Positions 26,913 to 36,886 of a DNA stretch of 64,000 nt are shown here, piece after piece. The translations under genes were made by a program, and so were the position numbers. Position 1 is the stretch's first letter, and each line of letters starts with the position of its first letter. The stretch is taken from contig CAJFUJ010000061.1 in NCBI GenBank assembly GCA_904420185.1, positions 1 through 64,000 on the forward strand, given 5' to 3'. This stretch comes from an uncultured Butyricicoccus sp. Its GTDB lineage: Bacteria > Bacillota > Clostridia > Oscillospirales > Butyricicoccaceae. A model generated the notes under the pieces. It did not search any database, was not told where the DNA came from, and saw only the letters and a program-made list of their open reading frames with translations.

Positions 26913-27941
26913 GTGAATACAATTTTGCTTGATCCGGTGAAAGATGCGGACGCCTACAAAAAGGCGGTTTCGTTGTTGCGTGCCGGCGAAGTCGTCGGTA
27001 TGCCGACCGAAACCGTTTATGGCCTTGCAGCCAACGCATTAAACGGCGCAGCGGTTAAAAAAATCTTTGTCGCCAAAGGCAGACCGCAGGATAATCCTCT
27101 TATTGTCCATATCGCCGACCAAAAACAACTCTATACGCTGGTGCAGAGTGTCCCAGAAAGCGCGAAAAAATTGGCCGCAATATTTTGGCCCGGCCCATTG
27201 ACCATGATTCTGCCCAAGGCAAGCTGCATCCCGGATGTGGTTTCAGCCGGTTTGGACACGGTTGGTATCCGTTTGCCCAGCCATCCAGTCGCACGACGGC
27301 TGATCTGGGAGGCCGGTATCCCGCTTGCTGCTCCCTCAGCCAACACCTCTGGCCGGCCTTCCACTACCACCTCCAAGCATGTGCTGGAGGACTTAGGCGG
27401 CAAAATCCCGGCCGTATTGGAGGGAGGTCCGTGCATTGTGGGGGTCGAATCGACGGTGATCTCACTTTCCGGCGCCAAGCCGCGCCTGCTGCGGCCAGGC
27501 GGGATTTCCCTTGAGCAGCTGGAGGAAGTCTTGGGTGAGGTCGAAGTCGATCGTGCGCTATGTGAAAAAATCGGAGATGATGTGCGCGTATCCGCTCCGG
27601 GCATGAAATACCGGCACTATGCGCCCAAAGCGCCTGTAACCGTGGTCTGCGGCGACCCCGAGCGCACGGCCGCTTACATCACCCGCCACGCCGGTATGGA
27701 CGCAGGGGTGATCTGCTTTTCCGAGTGCGCTTTCCAATTTGCCATGCACGAACGTCGGGTCATCGGCGCGGCGGGCGATGTGCAAACCCAGGCCCGCCGC
27801 ATTTTCGACGCGCTGCGCTCGTTTGACGGCACCTCGGTGCGCGAGATCTGGGCGCAATGTCCGAACGACCGGGGGTTGGGGCTGGCGGTCGCCAACCGGC
27901 TCAAAAAAGCCGCTGGATTCCATGTAATCAATATTGTTTGA
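26913..27941 (+). CDS. tsaC: L-threonylcarbamoyladenylate synthase (Sua5/YwlC type)
   Basis: MPTETVYGLAANA, KGRPQDNPLIVHI, SANTSGRPSTT; GTG start with AAGGAGG. Confidence 0.93.
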   Translation: MNTILLDPVKDADAYKKAVSLLRAGEVVGMPTETVYGLAANALNGAAVKKIFVAKGRPQDNPLIVHIADQKQLYTLVQSVPESAKKLAAIFWPGPLTMILPKASCIPDVVSAGLDTVGIRLPSHPVARRLIWEAGIPLAAPSANTSGRPSTTTSKHVLEDLGGKIPAVLEGGPCIVGVESTVISLSGAKPRLLRPGGISLEQLEEVLGEVEVDRALCEKIGDDVRVSAPGMKYRHYAPKAPVTVVCGDPERTAAYITRHAGMDAGVICFSECAFQFAMHERRVIGAAGDVQTQARRIFDALRSFDGTSVREIWAQCPNDRGLGLAVANRLKKAAGFHVINIV

Positions 27942-27952
27942 GGGGGCATGTT

Positions 27953-28552
27953 ATGCACATCATCGGATTGACCGGCAGCTCAGGCGCCGGTAAAACTGCC
28001 GTTTCATCCTACTTACAGGCTTGGGGCGCTGGCTCTGTGGACGCGGACGCAGTCTACCGCACGCTGTGCAGCACTTGTCCGTCCATGCTGGAGGCGCTTG
28101 CCGCAGCGTTTGGGGACGTTTTGGACGGAAATGGCGCGCTCGACCGGCCCAAGTTGGCGAGTATCGTGTTTTCCAACCCGGCAAAGCTGGAGCAGCTCAA
28201 TGCTGTGACCTTCCCCTTTATCCGCGCCGCATCCGAAGAGCGCTTCGCTGCGCTGGCCGCGGCGGGCAAGCAAATCATCCTCTACGATGCACCGACCCTG
28301 TTCCAAACCGGTGCGGACAGCCTATGCCAAGCCGTCATCGGTGTGATTGCTTCACGTGAAACACGCATCCGCCGCATTATAGAGCGGGATCATCTGTCCC
28401 ATGCCGCCGCGTGCGCCCGCATCGACAGTCAGCCGGACGAGGCGTTTTACCGTTCTCGGTGCCGGTTTATCATTGAAAACAACGGCGACCTGCCTGCTTT
28501 GGAAGCACAAGCGCGCCATCTATGGTCCGATTTACAGGACTTTGACAAATAA
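27953..28552 (+). CDS. coaE: dephospho-CoA kinase
   Basis: IIGLTGSSGAGKTAVSSYL, DADAVYR; CoaE length. Confidence 0.92.
   Translation: MHIIGLTGSSGAGKTAVSSYLQAWGAGSVDADAVYRTLCSTCPSMLEALAAAFGDVLDGNGALDRPKLASIVFSNPAKLEQLNAVTFPFIRAASEERFAALAAAGKQIILYDAPTLFQTGADSLCQAVIGVIASRETRIRRIIERDHLSHAAACARIDSQPDEAFYRSRCRFIIENNGDLPALEAQARHLWSDLQDFDK
28348..28363. promoter_or_regulatory. parS-like site TGCTTCACGTGAAACA (inside coaE)
   Basis: 1 mismatch to TGTTTCACGTGAAACA. Confidence 0.65.
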
Positions 28553-28618
28553 AACCGCCCAAAGCGCGGATACTATCAACGATTTATCCATTTTCATCTT
28601 CATCAAGGAGGAACGTAT

Positions 28619-30010
28619 ATGACGTCCGAAGAACTGTTTTATCAAAAAAAACCGGCCTTTGGCCGGGTGGATTCCGAAAAGGTCCAACAATATGCTGAGG
28701 GCTACAAGGCCTTTCTCGACCGGGGCAAGACCGAGCGTGACGCGGTGACCACCATCGTCAACATCGCCCACGAAGCCGGTTTTGTCCCCTACAAGCGCGG
28801 GATGTTGCTCAACCCGGGCGACCGCATCTATTGCGTCAACCGGGAAAAGGCGGTCGCGCTGGCTGTCATCGGCGCCGAAAGCTTGGACAATGGCATCGCA
28901 CTAACCGCCGCGCATCTGGACGCTCCCCGCATCGACATCCGCACCGTGCCCCTCTACGAGCAGGACGGCATGGCCTTTTTCAAGACCCACTACTACGGCG
29001 GCATTAAAAAATACCAGTGGACCGCCATCCCGCTGGAGTTGCGCGGCGTGGTCTGCGTGTGCCGCAACGGCAAAATGCTCAAGTTCCGCGTGAACATCGG
29101 TGCCGACCCGAGCGACCCCAAATTCGTCATCACCGACCTGCTCCCCCATCTAGCCAGCAAGCAGATGGAGCAAAAAATGACCGACGGCATTAAGGCGGAA
29201 AATATGAACATCCTAATCGCCTCCAAGCCTTCGGAGACCGAGGACGAAACATGCGGCGAAAAGGACAAAATCAAGCTGGCTGTGATGGAGTACCTCCACC
29301 AAAAGTACGGCATGACCGAGATCGACTTCCTTTCGGCCGAGCTGTCGTGCGTACCGGCGTTCAATGCCTGCGATGTTGGCTTTGACCGGTCTATGGTGGG
29401 CGCTTACGGCCACGACGACCGGGTATGTGCCTATCCGGCCGCGACCTCGCTGATCGCGCTGGAGGGCACGCCCCGCCGCACCGCGGTTTGCCTGCTGGTC
29501 GATAAGGAGGAAATCGGCTCGGAGGGCGTGACCGGTATGCAGTCGCGCTTCTTCGACACCTTCATGGCCGACCTGTGCCGCGCCCAGGGCGTCTACCCCG
29601 AGGTGTGCTACGAGCACTCGACCTGCCTGTCCACCGACGTGTGCAACGCCTTTGACCCCAACTATGCCGACGTTTCCGAAGCGCGCAACGATGCCCGCAT
29701 CAACTGCGGCTTTGCGCTGATGAAATACAGCGGTGCGCGCGGCAAATCGGGCACCAGCGACGCGACCGCCGAACTTATGGCCCAGATCCGCTTGATTCTG
29801 GAGAACGCCGGCGTGCCGTGGCAGACCGCCCAGCTCGGCCGGGTCGATCAGGGCGGCGGCGGCACGGTGGCCATGTACCTGGCCAACCGCAACATCGACA
29901 CCGTGGATGCCGGCGTGCCGGTTCTGTCCATGCATTCCCCGTTCGAGGTGATCTCGAAATTGGATCTGTATTGCGCGTTTTTGGGCATGGGCGCGTTTTA
30001 TCAGGCATAA
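28619..30010 (+). CDS. M18 family aminopeptidase
   Basis: TAAHLDAPRIDIRTVPLYE, DKEEIGSEGVTGMQS, HSPFEVISKLD. Confidence 0.93.
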   Translation: MTSEELFYQKKPAFGRVDSEKVQQYAEGYKAFLDRGKTERDAVTTIVNIAHEAGFVPYKRGMLLNPGDRIYCVNREKAVALAVIGAESLDNGIALTAAHLDAPRIDIRTVPLYEQDGMAFFKTHYYGGIKKYQWTAIPLELRGVVCVCRNGKMLKFRVNIGADPSDPKFVITDLLPHLASKQMEQKMTDGIKAENMNILIASKPSETEDETCGEKDKIKLAVMEYLHQKYGMTEIDFLSAELSCVPAFNACDVGFDRSMVGAYGHDDRVCAYPAATSLIALEGTPRRTAVCLLVDKEEIGSEGVTGMQSRFFDTFMADLCRAQGVYPEVCYEHSTCLSTDVCNAFDPNYADVSEARNDARINCGFALMKYSGARGKSGTSDATAELMAQIRLILENAGVPWQTAQLGRVDQGGGGTVAMYLANRNIDTVDAGVPVLSMHSPFEVISKLDLYCAFLGMGAFYQA

Positions 30011-30252
30011 AACACACAAAACGCCTTCCCAAGTGGGAAGGCGTTTTTTATTTGCGGTACGATTTTACAAAAAATATAAATTTTTTTTGGCGAAACTGCC
30101 AATGCAGCCCGGGGAAATTGGAAAAACTCTTTGTACACCCTTGACAAATGCATGGCAAACATAGAAAATAGGATTAGATAGCTTGTTTGCACAAGCGCAA
30201 AACTTTCCAGGACGCGCTGCCACTTGCAAACGGAATAGAGAAACGAGGAAGG

Positions 30253-31962
30253 ATGAAGTTTTCAGTGATTCAAATTCAAGCATTGGGCGTATCCGAAGGT
30301 TTGGCCAAGGCCAAAGCCTTTGTCTTGCGCGAGCCCGACCTGAGTGTCAGCAAGCAAAAGATTGACGATATCCCCGCCGAACAGGCACGTGTAGACGCAG
30401 CAGTGCAGGACGCCAAGCAGCAAATCGAACACATCCTCGAGGAAGCTGGGCAGACGCTCGGCAACGAGGCCGAAATTTTCGAGGCCCATCTGATGATGAT
30501 CGAGGACCCAGATTTTGTTGACGGCATGAAGGACATCATCGCAAATGAAAATGTGTGCGCCGAATATGCCTGCAAGGTCAACTGCGACAACTTCCAAGAG
30601 ATGTTCCGCGCCATGGACGACGAATACATGCAGGCCCGCGCGGCCGACATCGGCGACATCTCCATGCGGGTGCTCAAGGTGCTGAAAGGTGTATCCGATA
30701 ACCTGCTCGACACCATCGACGACCCTTGCATCATCGTCGCAAACGACTTGACCCCGTCGGATACTGCCAAGGTGGGCACCAAACCAGTGCTGGGCTTTAT
30801 CACCCAGATCGGCGGCCGCACCAGCCATTCGGCCATTATGGCGCGCTCCATGGGCCTTCCCGCTGCTGCCGGCGCCGGAGAACAAGCGCGCATCATCCAA
30901 AACGGGGATTACATCCTGCTCGATGGCTGTTCGGGAGAAGTCGTCGTCAATCCGGACAAGGAAACCGAGGAGTCCTTTGACCGCAAAAAGGCCCAGTTTG
31001 ACGAGCAGCGCCGGATGCTGGAAACCTACCGCGACCAGCAGGGCGCCACGTCGGACGGCCACCGCGTCATCATCGAGGGCAACATCGGTACCCCAGCAGA
31101 CGCGGTCCGCGTGGACGAAGTCGGCGGCGAAGGCGTGGGCCTGTTCCGCTCGGAATTCCTCTTTATGGACCGTCCCGACCTGCCGGGCGAGGATGAGCAG
31201 TTTGAAGCCTATAAGCAGGCTGCCGAAACCATGACCGGCCGCCCGGTTATCATCCGCACACTGGACATCGGCGGCGACAAAGAAGTGCCTGCCTTGGCAC
31301 TTGAAAAAGAACAAAATCCCTTCTTGGGCTATCGCGCCATCCGCATTTGCCTGGATCGGGAAGAGCTGTTCCTGACCCAGCTGCGCGCGCTGCTGCGTGC
31401 CTCGGCCTTTGGCGATATCCGCATCATGTTTCCCATGATCTCCTCACTGGAGGAGGTGCTTAAGGCCAAGGCCATGGTTGAAAAGGCCAAGGAACAGCTG
31501 CGTACCGAAAACATCGCTTTCAATGCACAGATCAAAGTGGGCATCATGGTGGAAATTCCGGTGGCCGCCATCTGCGCGGATATCCTGGCCAAAGAAGTGG
31601 ACTTTTTCTCCATCGGCACTAATGATCTGATCCAATATTCCTGCGCGGTTGACCGCATCAACGACAAAATTTCATCGCTCTACCGGCCGCTGCATCCGGG
31701 CGTGCTGCGCCTGATCAAAATGACTGCCGATGCGGCCAAGGCGGCGGGCATTGAATGCGGCGTATGCGGCGAAATGGCTGGTTCGCGCGGCATGGCCAGC
31801 GTTCTGTGCGGCTTAGGTGTGACCAATTTGTCTATGTCGGCTTCGTCCATTTTAGCTGCCAAGAGTGACCTAGCGCACCATACCTACGCCGAATGCGTCA
31901 AGCTGGCAAACAGCCTGCTGGGCGGGGTTTCTGCAACCGAAAACGAATCCAGTTTTCGCTGA
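30253..31962 (+). CDS. ptsI: phosphoenolpyruvate-protein phosphotransferase (PTS enzyme I)
   Basis: GGRTSHSAIMARSMGLPA, GEGVGLFRSEFLFMDR, SIGTNDLIQYSCAVDR. Confidence 0.95.
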   Translation: MKFSVIQIQALGVSEGLAKAKAFVLREPDLSVSKQKIDDIPAEQARVDAAVQDAKQQIEHILEEAGQTLGNEAEIFEAHLMMIEDPDFVDGMKDIIANENVCAEYACKVNCDNFQEMFRAMDDEYMQARAADIGDISMRVLKVLKGVSDNLLDTIDDPCIIVANDLTPSDTAKVGTKPVLGFITQIGGRTSHSAIMARSMGLPAAAGAGEQARIIQNGDYILLDGCSGEVVVNPDKETEESFDRKKAQFDEQRRMLETYRDQQGATSDGHRVIIEGNIGTPADAVRVDEVGGEGVGLFRSEFLFMDRPDLPGEDEQFEAYKQAAETMTGRPVIIRTLDIGGDKEVPALALEKEQNPFLGYRAIRICLDREELFLTQLRALLRASAFGDIRIMFPMISSLEEVLKAKAMVEKAKEQLRTENIAFNAQIKVGIMVEIPVAAICADILAKEVDFFSIGTNDLIQYSCAVDRINDKISSLYRPLHPGVLRLIKMTADAAKAAGIECGVCGEMAGSRGMASVLCGLGVTNLSMSASSILAAKSDLAHHTYAECVKLANSLLGGVSATENESSFR

Positions 31963-31983
31963 TTTACAATCCAATTTACCAAG

Positions 31984-32020
31984 AAAAAGCGAGGCATTCC
32001 GAAAAGAAGCCTCGCTTTTT
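31984..32020. terminator. terminator between ptsI and convergent gene
   Basis: AAAAAGCGAGGC / GCCTCGCTTTTT. Confidence 0.85.
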
Positions 32021-32046
32021 ATCGTTCTGTTTTGATGCCAAGTGGC

Positions 32047-32796
32047 TCATCCGACAATCTGCCAACCGTCCTCCAGGACATAGTGCAGGATATATTCATT
32101 TTCCCCTGCTTCCACCGTCACCTCTGGTGCGTCTCCTTGCAGGGAAACCCCCGGTACATCGGTCCAAACATACTGCTCCAGGGCCAGTACATCGCCTGCC
32201 ATCATCTCGGTCAGTTCACAGGAAGAGGTAAACACAATCTCGTCATTGTTCCACACCTGGGCTGTGATCATTACGCGTGCAGTTTCAGTAGCCTCGGGGC
32301 TTTCAAGCGCGTCATCCGTTTGTGCCGTCTCTGGTTGCTCCGCATCCAGGGTTGTCTCTTGTTCTACCGGCTGTGCAGAAGACGCTGTGCTGTCCTGCGT
32401 TTGGGTGGTGGATGTCGCTCCGTCTTGGCTTTCCACATTTGCTGCGGGGGGCAGCTCGGTTACAGCTTCTGACTCTTCCGAGGAAGATGGCACATCAGCC
32501 GTTTGTTCGGGTTGGACAGATACATCTTCTGTCTCTGCGGACGGGGCGGACGGCGCTTGGGCAATTTCTTCTGTCTCAGAAGGCTCGGCCACAGGCTGGG
32601 CCGCTTCATCCACCACGGGCTGGGCAGCCGGTTCCTGCGTCTCCGCAGCAGGTGCCTGCTGCTCCGCCGGTGTTTCTTCTACCTGGGTTGTTTCCGAAAC
32701 CGAAGCGGTCGCTTCTACTTCATCAGCGGCCGCTGCAATGGTTGTAGTTGCGGCAAGCATGGCAAGTGTGCATAGCAATGCAATCTTTCTTTTCAT
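32047..32796 (-). CDS. secreted acidic low-complexity (Ala/Glu/Thr/Pro-rich) protein
   Basis: MKRKIALLCTLAMLAATTTIAAAAD signal peptide; long EPAAQPV/SETEE-type linker; compact C-terminal domain. Confidence 0.75.
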   Translation of the reverse strand: MKRKIALLCTLAMLAATTTIAAAADEVEATASVSETTQVEETPAEQQAPAAETQEPAAQPVVDEAAQPVAEPSETEEIAQAPSAPSAETEDVSVQPEQTADVPSSSEESEAVTELPPAANVESQDGATSTTQTQDSTASSAQPVEQETTLDAEQPETAQTDDALESPEATETARVMITAQVWNNDEIVFTSSCELTEMMAGDVLALEQYVWTDVPGVSLQGDAPEVTVEAGENEYILHYVLEDGWQIVG

Positions 32797-32885
32797 GATA
32801 GACTCTCCTCTGTATCAAAACATGTTCCTTTGTGCAAAAACATTTGTTGGGATCGGTATTACAATCCCAAGTATATCGTTACATG

Positions 32886-32903
32886 GATACATCTAAGATA
32901 CAT
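32886..32903 (-). promoter_or_regulatory. SARP-type heptad direct repeat ATGTATC-N4-ATGTATC upstream of the secreted protein gene
   Basis: plus-strand GATACAT-CTAA-GATACAT; 10 bp before TATACT on the minus strand. Confidence 0.6.
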
Positions 32904-32932
32904 TTCGCCGCCGCAAGGGAAATTTTTTATTT

Positions 32933-33370
32933 TTATTGATAGAGCAGCACGTCGTCGATCATACGGAACAACTCCAGGCCGCTGCGGAAAAAGCTTGATT
33001 TTCGATTTTCCACCCAAACGACCTCACCTTGCCAAGTAGCGTTTTGGCGGTAGCTGATGCTCAGCAAAAAGGTCGCCAACTCACCTGGCGGGCACTGGAA
33101 ATTTTTCCACCCTTCCCGTGCATACAGCCGTGTGTGTGCTGCGGTGCAGTGCAAAAGCGTCCGCCGCTCTTCGCACCGCTGGGTCAGCATGGTGCAATCC
33201 AGCAGCTCGTCTACGTGGCGTATCAGCGTCATCAGGGCGCGGAATCTAAATTCCTGTGCTTCGAATGCATTATAGAATCTTCCCTGCATTTCCCCGTCTT
33301 GATAAGCATCTATGCATAGGTACATTCGCCTAGCCTCGTATGGGATATCTCCCATGGCAGGAACCAACAT
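32933..33370 (-). CDS. hypothetical cytosolic protein
   Basis: ORF with GGAGGG RBS before ATG 33370; no recognised family. Confidence 0.65.
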   Translation of the reverse strand: MLVPAMGDIPYEARRMYLCIDAYQDGEMQGRFYNAFEAQEFRFRALMTLIRHVDELLDCTMLTQRCEERRTLLHCTAAHTRLYAREGWKNFQCPPGELATFLLSISYRQNATWQGEVVWVENRKSSFFRSGLELFRMIDDVLLYQ

Positions 33371-33413
33371 CCCGTTCCCTCCTCTCATTTGTGTATTATT
33401 ATCGCACCTAGCG

Positions 33414-33431
33414 GATACATCCGGGGTACAT
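33414..33431 (-). promoter_or_regulatory. SARP-type heptad direct repeat ATGTACC-N4-ATGTATC upstream of the 33370 gene
   Basis: plus-strand GATACAT-CCGG-GGTACAT; 10 bp before GATAAT on the minus strand. Confidence 0.6.
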
Positions 33432-33520
33432 TTCCGCGCTCTTCAGAAATTTCTGATGAACGAATTTTATGTAGAAGAATCAAATGCCAGAAAACGCGCT
33501 TGCTTTCCGGCATTGATTCT

Positions 33521-34756
33521 TCATTTGGCTTGCAGCATGGGTATGACTCCACTCCGCCTTGCCGGTTGTAGCGGCCGCAGTTTGCAAGAGAGCACAACAG
33601 GGGTTTTGGGATATTTTTTTCGATAGGCCCGGTGAATCCGCTCCAAAACCTGTTCGCCCGTTTCATAAGTAACCGTCGGGAGCAGCATGACATATTGTGC
33701 CAAACTGTACCGCGCCACCACATCGCCACGGCGAAGTGAAAACCGAATCTCTTCTAACAGCTGATCCATGACTTGATTGAGCAGCTCGGCTTTTGGCATA
33801 TTCAAATACGCATCTGTGACCGTAATCAGGCCTAAGAACACACTTCCACCATAGCGTTCCAAACAGCGCTCTTCAATGCGGTATAAATCCCGGAAAATGC
33901 TATATTCGCATACAAATGCCCCACGTGCATCATCTGTTTCGGACATATTGGCGCATACTTTTTCAATATCCAGATCGGTTGCTTGCTCTGTGCTTGCAAT
34001 ATTGCGGTATAGCTCACGCAGCGGCTCCGAGACCTGCACACCCAATCGTTTATAAAACATTTCTGTAATATGGTCGTAATGCAGTTTTGCATCGGATAAA
34101 CGGCCACAAGCGATCAAGGCTAAAATCATTTCCTGGTTGAGTGTCTCATCCAGATCGTCGATGCGCAGCGCTTTGGTGCACAGTTCAATAATTTCCTCTG
34201 GCCGTCCTTCTTCCCGCAGCATCTGGCACAATAGATAGGTCATGCGCAGAAAACAGCTGTGATAGTATGTGGAAGACGCAATCATCCACATATTTGTTTC
34301 ATTGAGGAAGCGGCCTTTGTACAAGTCGATTGCGCGGTATAACAAATCAATCTGTGGGCGGCTTTCCTTTTTCCCACAGCACTGTTGGTACAGCGCTTCG
34401 AACTCCTCGGCATCGATTGCATAGGAGATCGATGGAGTCCATTGGCAATTTCCTTGCCGCACGGTTAAAAAATCCATGCCCGCCGGTGCACCGCCCTGTG
34501 TCAACAGGCTGCGGAACCGGTGAATCAAGGTTTTCAACGCATTGCTTGGATTGGAACAGTCCCCATCCGACCAAAGCAACTCATAAATTTCAAGTTTTGG
34601 AACCGCACGCTGATGATGGACGGTTAGATATTCTGCCAGCTCCAGCAGTTTTTTGGCGCGCTCCAGCGGTTCACTGATCCGCTTTCCCCGGTAGTATATT
34701 GCAAATCCCCCAAAGGTCTGAATCCATATCTCTGGTGAATGCTCTTGTTGCCACAT
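33521..34756 (-). CDS. SARP/BTAD-type transcriptional regulator with degenerate GGDEF-like C-terminus
   Basis: wHTH IWIQTFGGFAIYYRGKRISEPLERAKKLLELAEYL..., BTAD helices, C-terminal RRGDVVARYSLAQYVMLLP. Confidence 0.8.
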   Translation of the reverse strand: MWQQEHSPEIWIQTFGGFAIYYRGKRISEPLERAKKLLELAEYLTVHHQRAVPKLEIYELLWSDGDCSNPSNALKTLIHRFRSLLTQGGAPAGMDFLTVRQGNCQWTPSISYAIDAEEFEALYQQCCGKKESRPQIDLLYRAIDLYKGRFLNETNMWMIASSTYYHSCFLRMTYLLCQMLREEGRPEEIIELCTKALRIDDLDETLNQEMILALIACGRLSDAKLHYDHITEMFYKRLGVQVSEPLRELYRNIASTEQATDLDIEKVCANMSETDDARGAFVCEYSIFRDLYRIEERCLERYGGSVFLGLITVTDAYLNMPKAELLNQVMDQLLEEIRFSLRRGDVVARYSLAQYVMLLPTVTYETGEQVLERIHRAYRKKYPKTPVVLSCKLRPLQPARRSGVIPMLQAK

Positions 34757-34948
34757 GCAGCCTATCCCCCTCCTTTACAAAAACCAGCATTTGTACAGTT
34801 TTATTATAACAAATGATTGTTATTCTCGCAAGTATGCCCCTTCGTCTAATTTCTAAGCATAGTGCATTCGCCATCTGCATATAGATAGAGAAGTCACGCG
34901 GCCGCCAGCCCGCGCGGCAGCAACCGAACAAAAGGAGTTGATGCAACC

Positions 34949-36775
34949 ATGTGTGGAATCGGGGGACTGGTCGATTATGAACGGGGCGCACGCGTGTGGA
35001 GCGACGTCGGCCGGCGGATGGATCGCGTGCTGACTCCGCGCGGCCCAGACGGCGGCCAGCAATATATGGATGACACTGCCCTTCTGGTGCACCGGCGGCT
35101 GATTGTCGTTGATCCGGACGGCGGCGGGCAACCCATGGCCTCCCCGGACGGCAAGATCATCTTAATCTATAATGGTGAGTTATATAATACAGAGGATCTG
35201 CGTGTCCTTTTGCTGGCCAAGGGGCATGTCTTTCTCGGACATTCTGATACAGAGGTCCTGCTACACGCTTATTTGGAATGGGGGACCGCTGCCTTTGAAC
35301 GGCTCAATGGGATTTATGCCTTTGCACTTTGGGACAAAGCCCACGCCCAACTCATCCTATGCCGTGACCGGCTGGGCGTCAAACCACTTTTTTATAGCTG
35401 CCGCAAAAACGGATTGGTCTTTGGCTCGGAAATCAAGGCTATTTTGTGCCATCCAGAGATTCAACCTCGCGTGGGGGCCGATGGCTTGCGCTCGGTGTTG
35501 CTGCTTGGCCCCGCCCGCCCACCTGGTTTCGGTGTATTCGAAGGCATCGATGAGCTGTTACCTGGCCATTATGCGGTGCTCACCCCAGAACACTTATCCA
35601 TTCGCCCTTATTGGACCCTCCGTGCAAGTGAACATACCGACTCTCCTGCCCAGACGCTGGCGCGCACGCGGGAGCTGATCGAAGATGCCGCCAACCGCCA
35701 GTTGGTCAGCGATGTGCCACTGTGTACCTTTTTGTCGGGCGGGTTGGATTCATCCATTTTATCCATGCTCGCTGCACGGGCCTACAAACGGCAAAATAAA
35801 CAACTGCACACCTGGTCGGTCGATTATCGTGACAACGACAAGTATTTTACAAAAAGCCTATTTCAACCGAACAGCGATGCCGATTTTATCGGCCAAATGG
35901 TGGAGGCCATCGGCTCGGCCCATCATGCGGTCGTCTTAGAAAATCCGGCGTTATGCGCCGCCCTTTTGCCCAGTGTAGACGCGCGTGACCTGCCCGGCAT
36001 GGCCGATGTGGATTCGTCGCTGTTGCTCTTTTGCGCGGCAGTGAAAAAGGAGTTTACCGTGTGCCAATCGGGCGAGTGCGCCGATGAACTGTTTGGCGGC
36101 TATCCCTGGTATCATCGGGAGGAAATCCTGTTTGAAGACACATTCCCCTGGTCCCGCTCGGTGGATTTCCGGATGCAACTGTTACAGGACGGTGTGGTAC
36201 AAGATGGTCCAGCCTTTGTGCGGCAGCATTACCTGGACACCTGTGCAGCGGCCGACAAACTGCCAGGTGAAAGCAAAAAAGATGCCCGTATGCGCGAAAT
36301 GTTCCTTTTGAACTTGCGCTGGTTCATGGCAACCCTGCTCGACCGCAAGGATCGCATGAGTATGTACTCCGGCCTTGAAGTGCGCGTTCCATTTTGCGAT
36401 CACCGCATCGTGGAATACGCCTACAATATGCCCTGGCACCTCAAAGCCTGGGATGGGCGGGAAAAAGGCATCGTTCGCAAAGCGTTTGAAAACGATTTGC
36501 CCACAGAGATTGTATGGCGCAAAAAATCCCCTTACCCAAAGACGTTCTCCCCTGAATATACCGGGCTGGTCTGCTCCTACGTGCGCCAGATCATGCAGGA
36601 TGAGCACTCTTATATCCCCAAGCTGTTCCGTGCAGACGCCATTGAAGAACTGCTGGCAGCCCCCGACGATATGCCAGAGCCGTGGTATGGCCAGCTCATG
36701 CGTGGACCGCAGGTGTTCGCCTATCTGATTCAACTCGACCGCTGGTTTAAAAAATATCGCATTTCGCTTGTTTAA
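34949..36775 (+). CDS. asnB: asparagine synthase (glutamine-hydrolysing), class B
   Basis: MCGIGGLVDY, SGGLDSS, VRVPFCDHRIVEYA. Confidence 0.95.
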   Translation: MCGIGGLVDYERGARVWSDVGRRMDRVLTPRGPDGGQQYMDDTALLVHRRLIVVDPDGGGQPMASPDGKIILIYNGELYNTEDLRVLLLAKGHVFLGHSDTEVLLHAYLEWGTAAFERLNGIYAFALWDKAHAQLILCRDRLGVKPLFYSCRKNGLVFGSEIKAILCHPEIQPRVGADGLRSVLLLGPARPPGFGVFEGIDELLPGHYAVLTPEHLSIRPYWTLRASEHTDSPAQTLARTRELIEDAANRQLVSDVPLCTFLSGGLDSSILSMLAARAYKRQNKQLHTWSVDYRDNDKYFTKSLFQPNSDADFIGQMVEAIGSAHHAVVLENPALCAALLPSVDARDLPGMADVDSSLLLFCAAVKKEFTVCQSGECADELFGGYPWYHREEILFEDTFPWSRSVDFRMQLLQDGVVQDGPAFVRQHYLDTCAAADKLPGESKKDARMREMFLLNLRWFMATLLDRKDRMSMYSGLEVRVPFCDHRIVEYAYNMPWHLKAWDGREKGIVRKAFENDLPTEIVWRKKSPYPKTFSPEYTGLVCSYVRQIMQDEHSYIPKLFRADAIEELLAAPDDMPEPWYGQLMRGPQVFAYLIQLDRWFKKYRISLV

Positions 36776-36886
36776 CGGATTCATAAAAAAGGGCCTTTCC
36801 ACAAATGGAAAGGCTCCTTCCCTCTATTGAATCAAGCAGCGCCCACACGCTGGGTTTTAGGGTCTCCCTGTGTTTTACGGCGGTGA

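Noticed and set aside
30262-31314. 350-aa minus ORF opposite ptsI
   Set aside because: Antisense shadow of enzyme I
32300-32700. Possible tandem repeat array in the secreted protein gene
   Set aside because: Compositional bias (Ala/Glu/Thr/Pro) rather than a periodic nucleotide repeat; no CRISPR-like spacing
34790-34948. T-box or other riboswitch upstream of asnB
   Set aside because: No T-box sequence (AGGGTGGNACCGCG) or terminator/antiterminator pair visible
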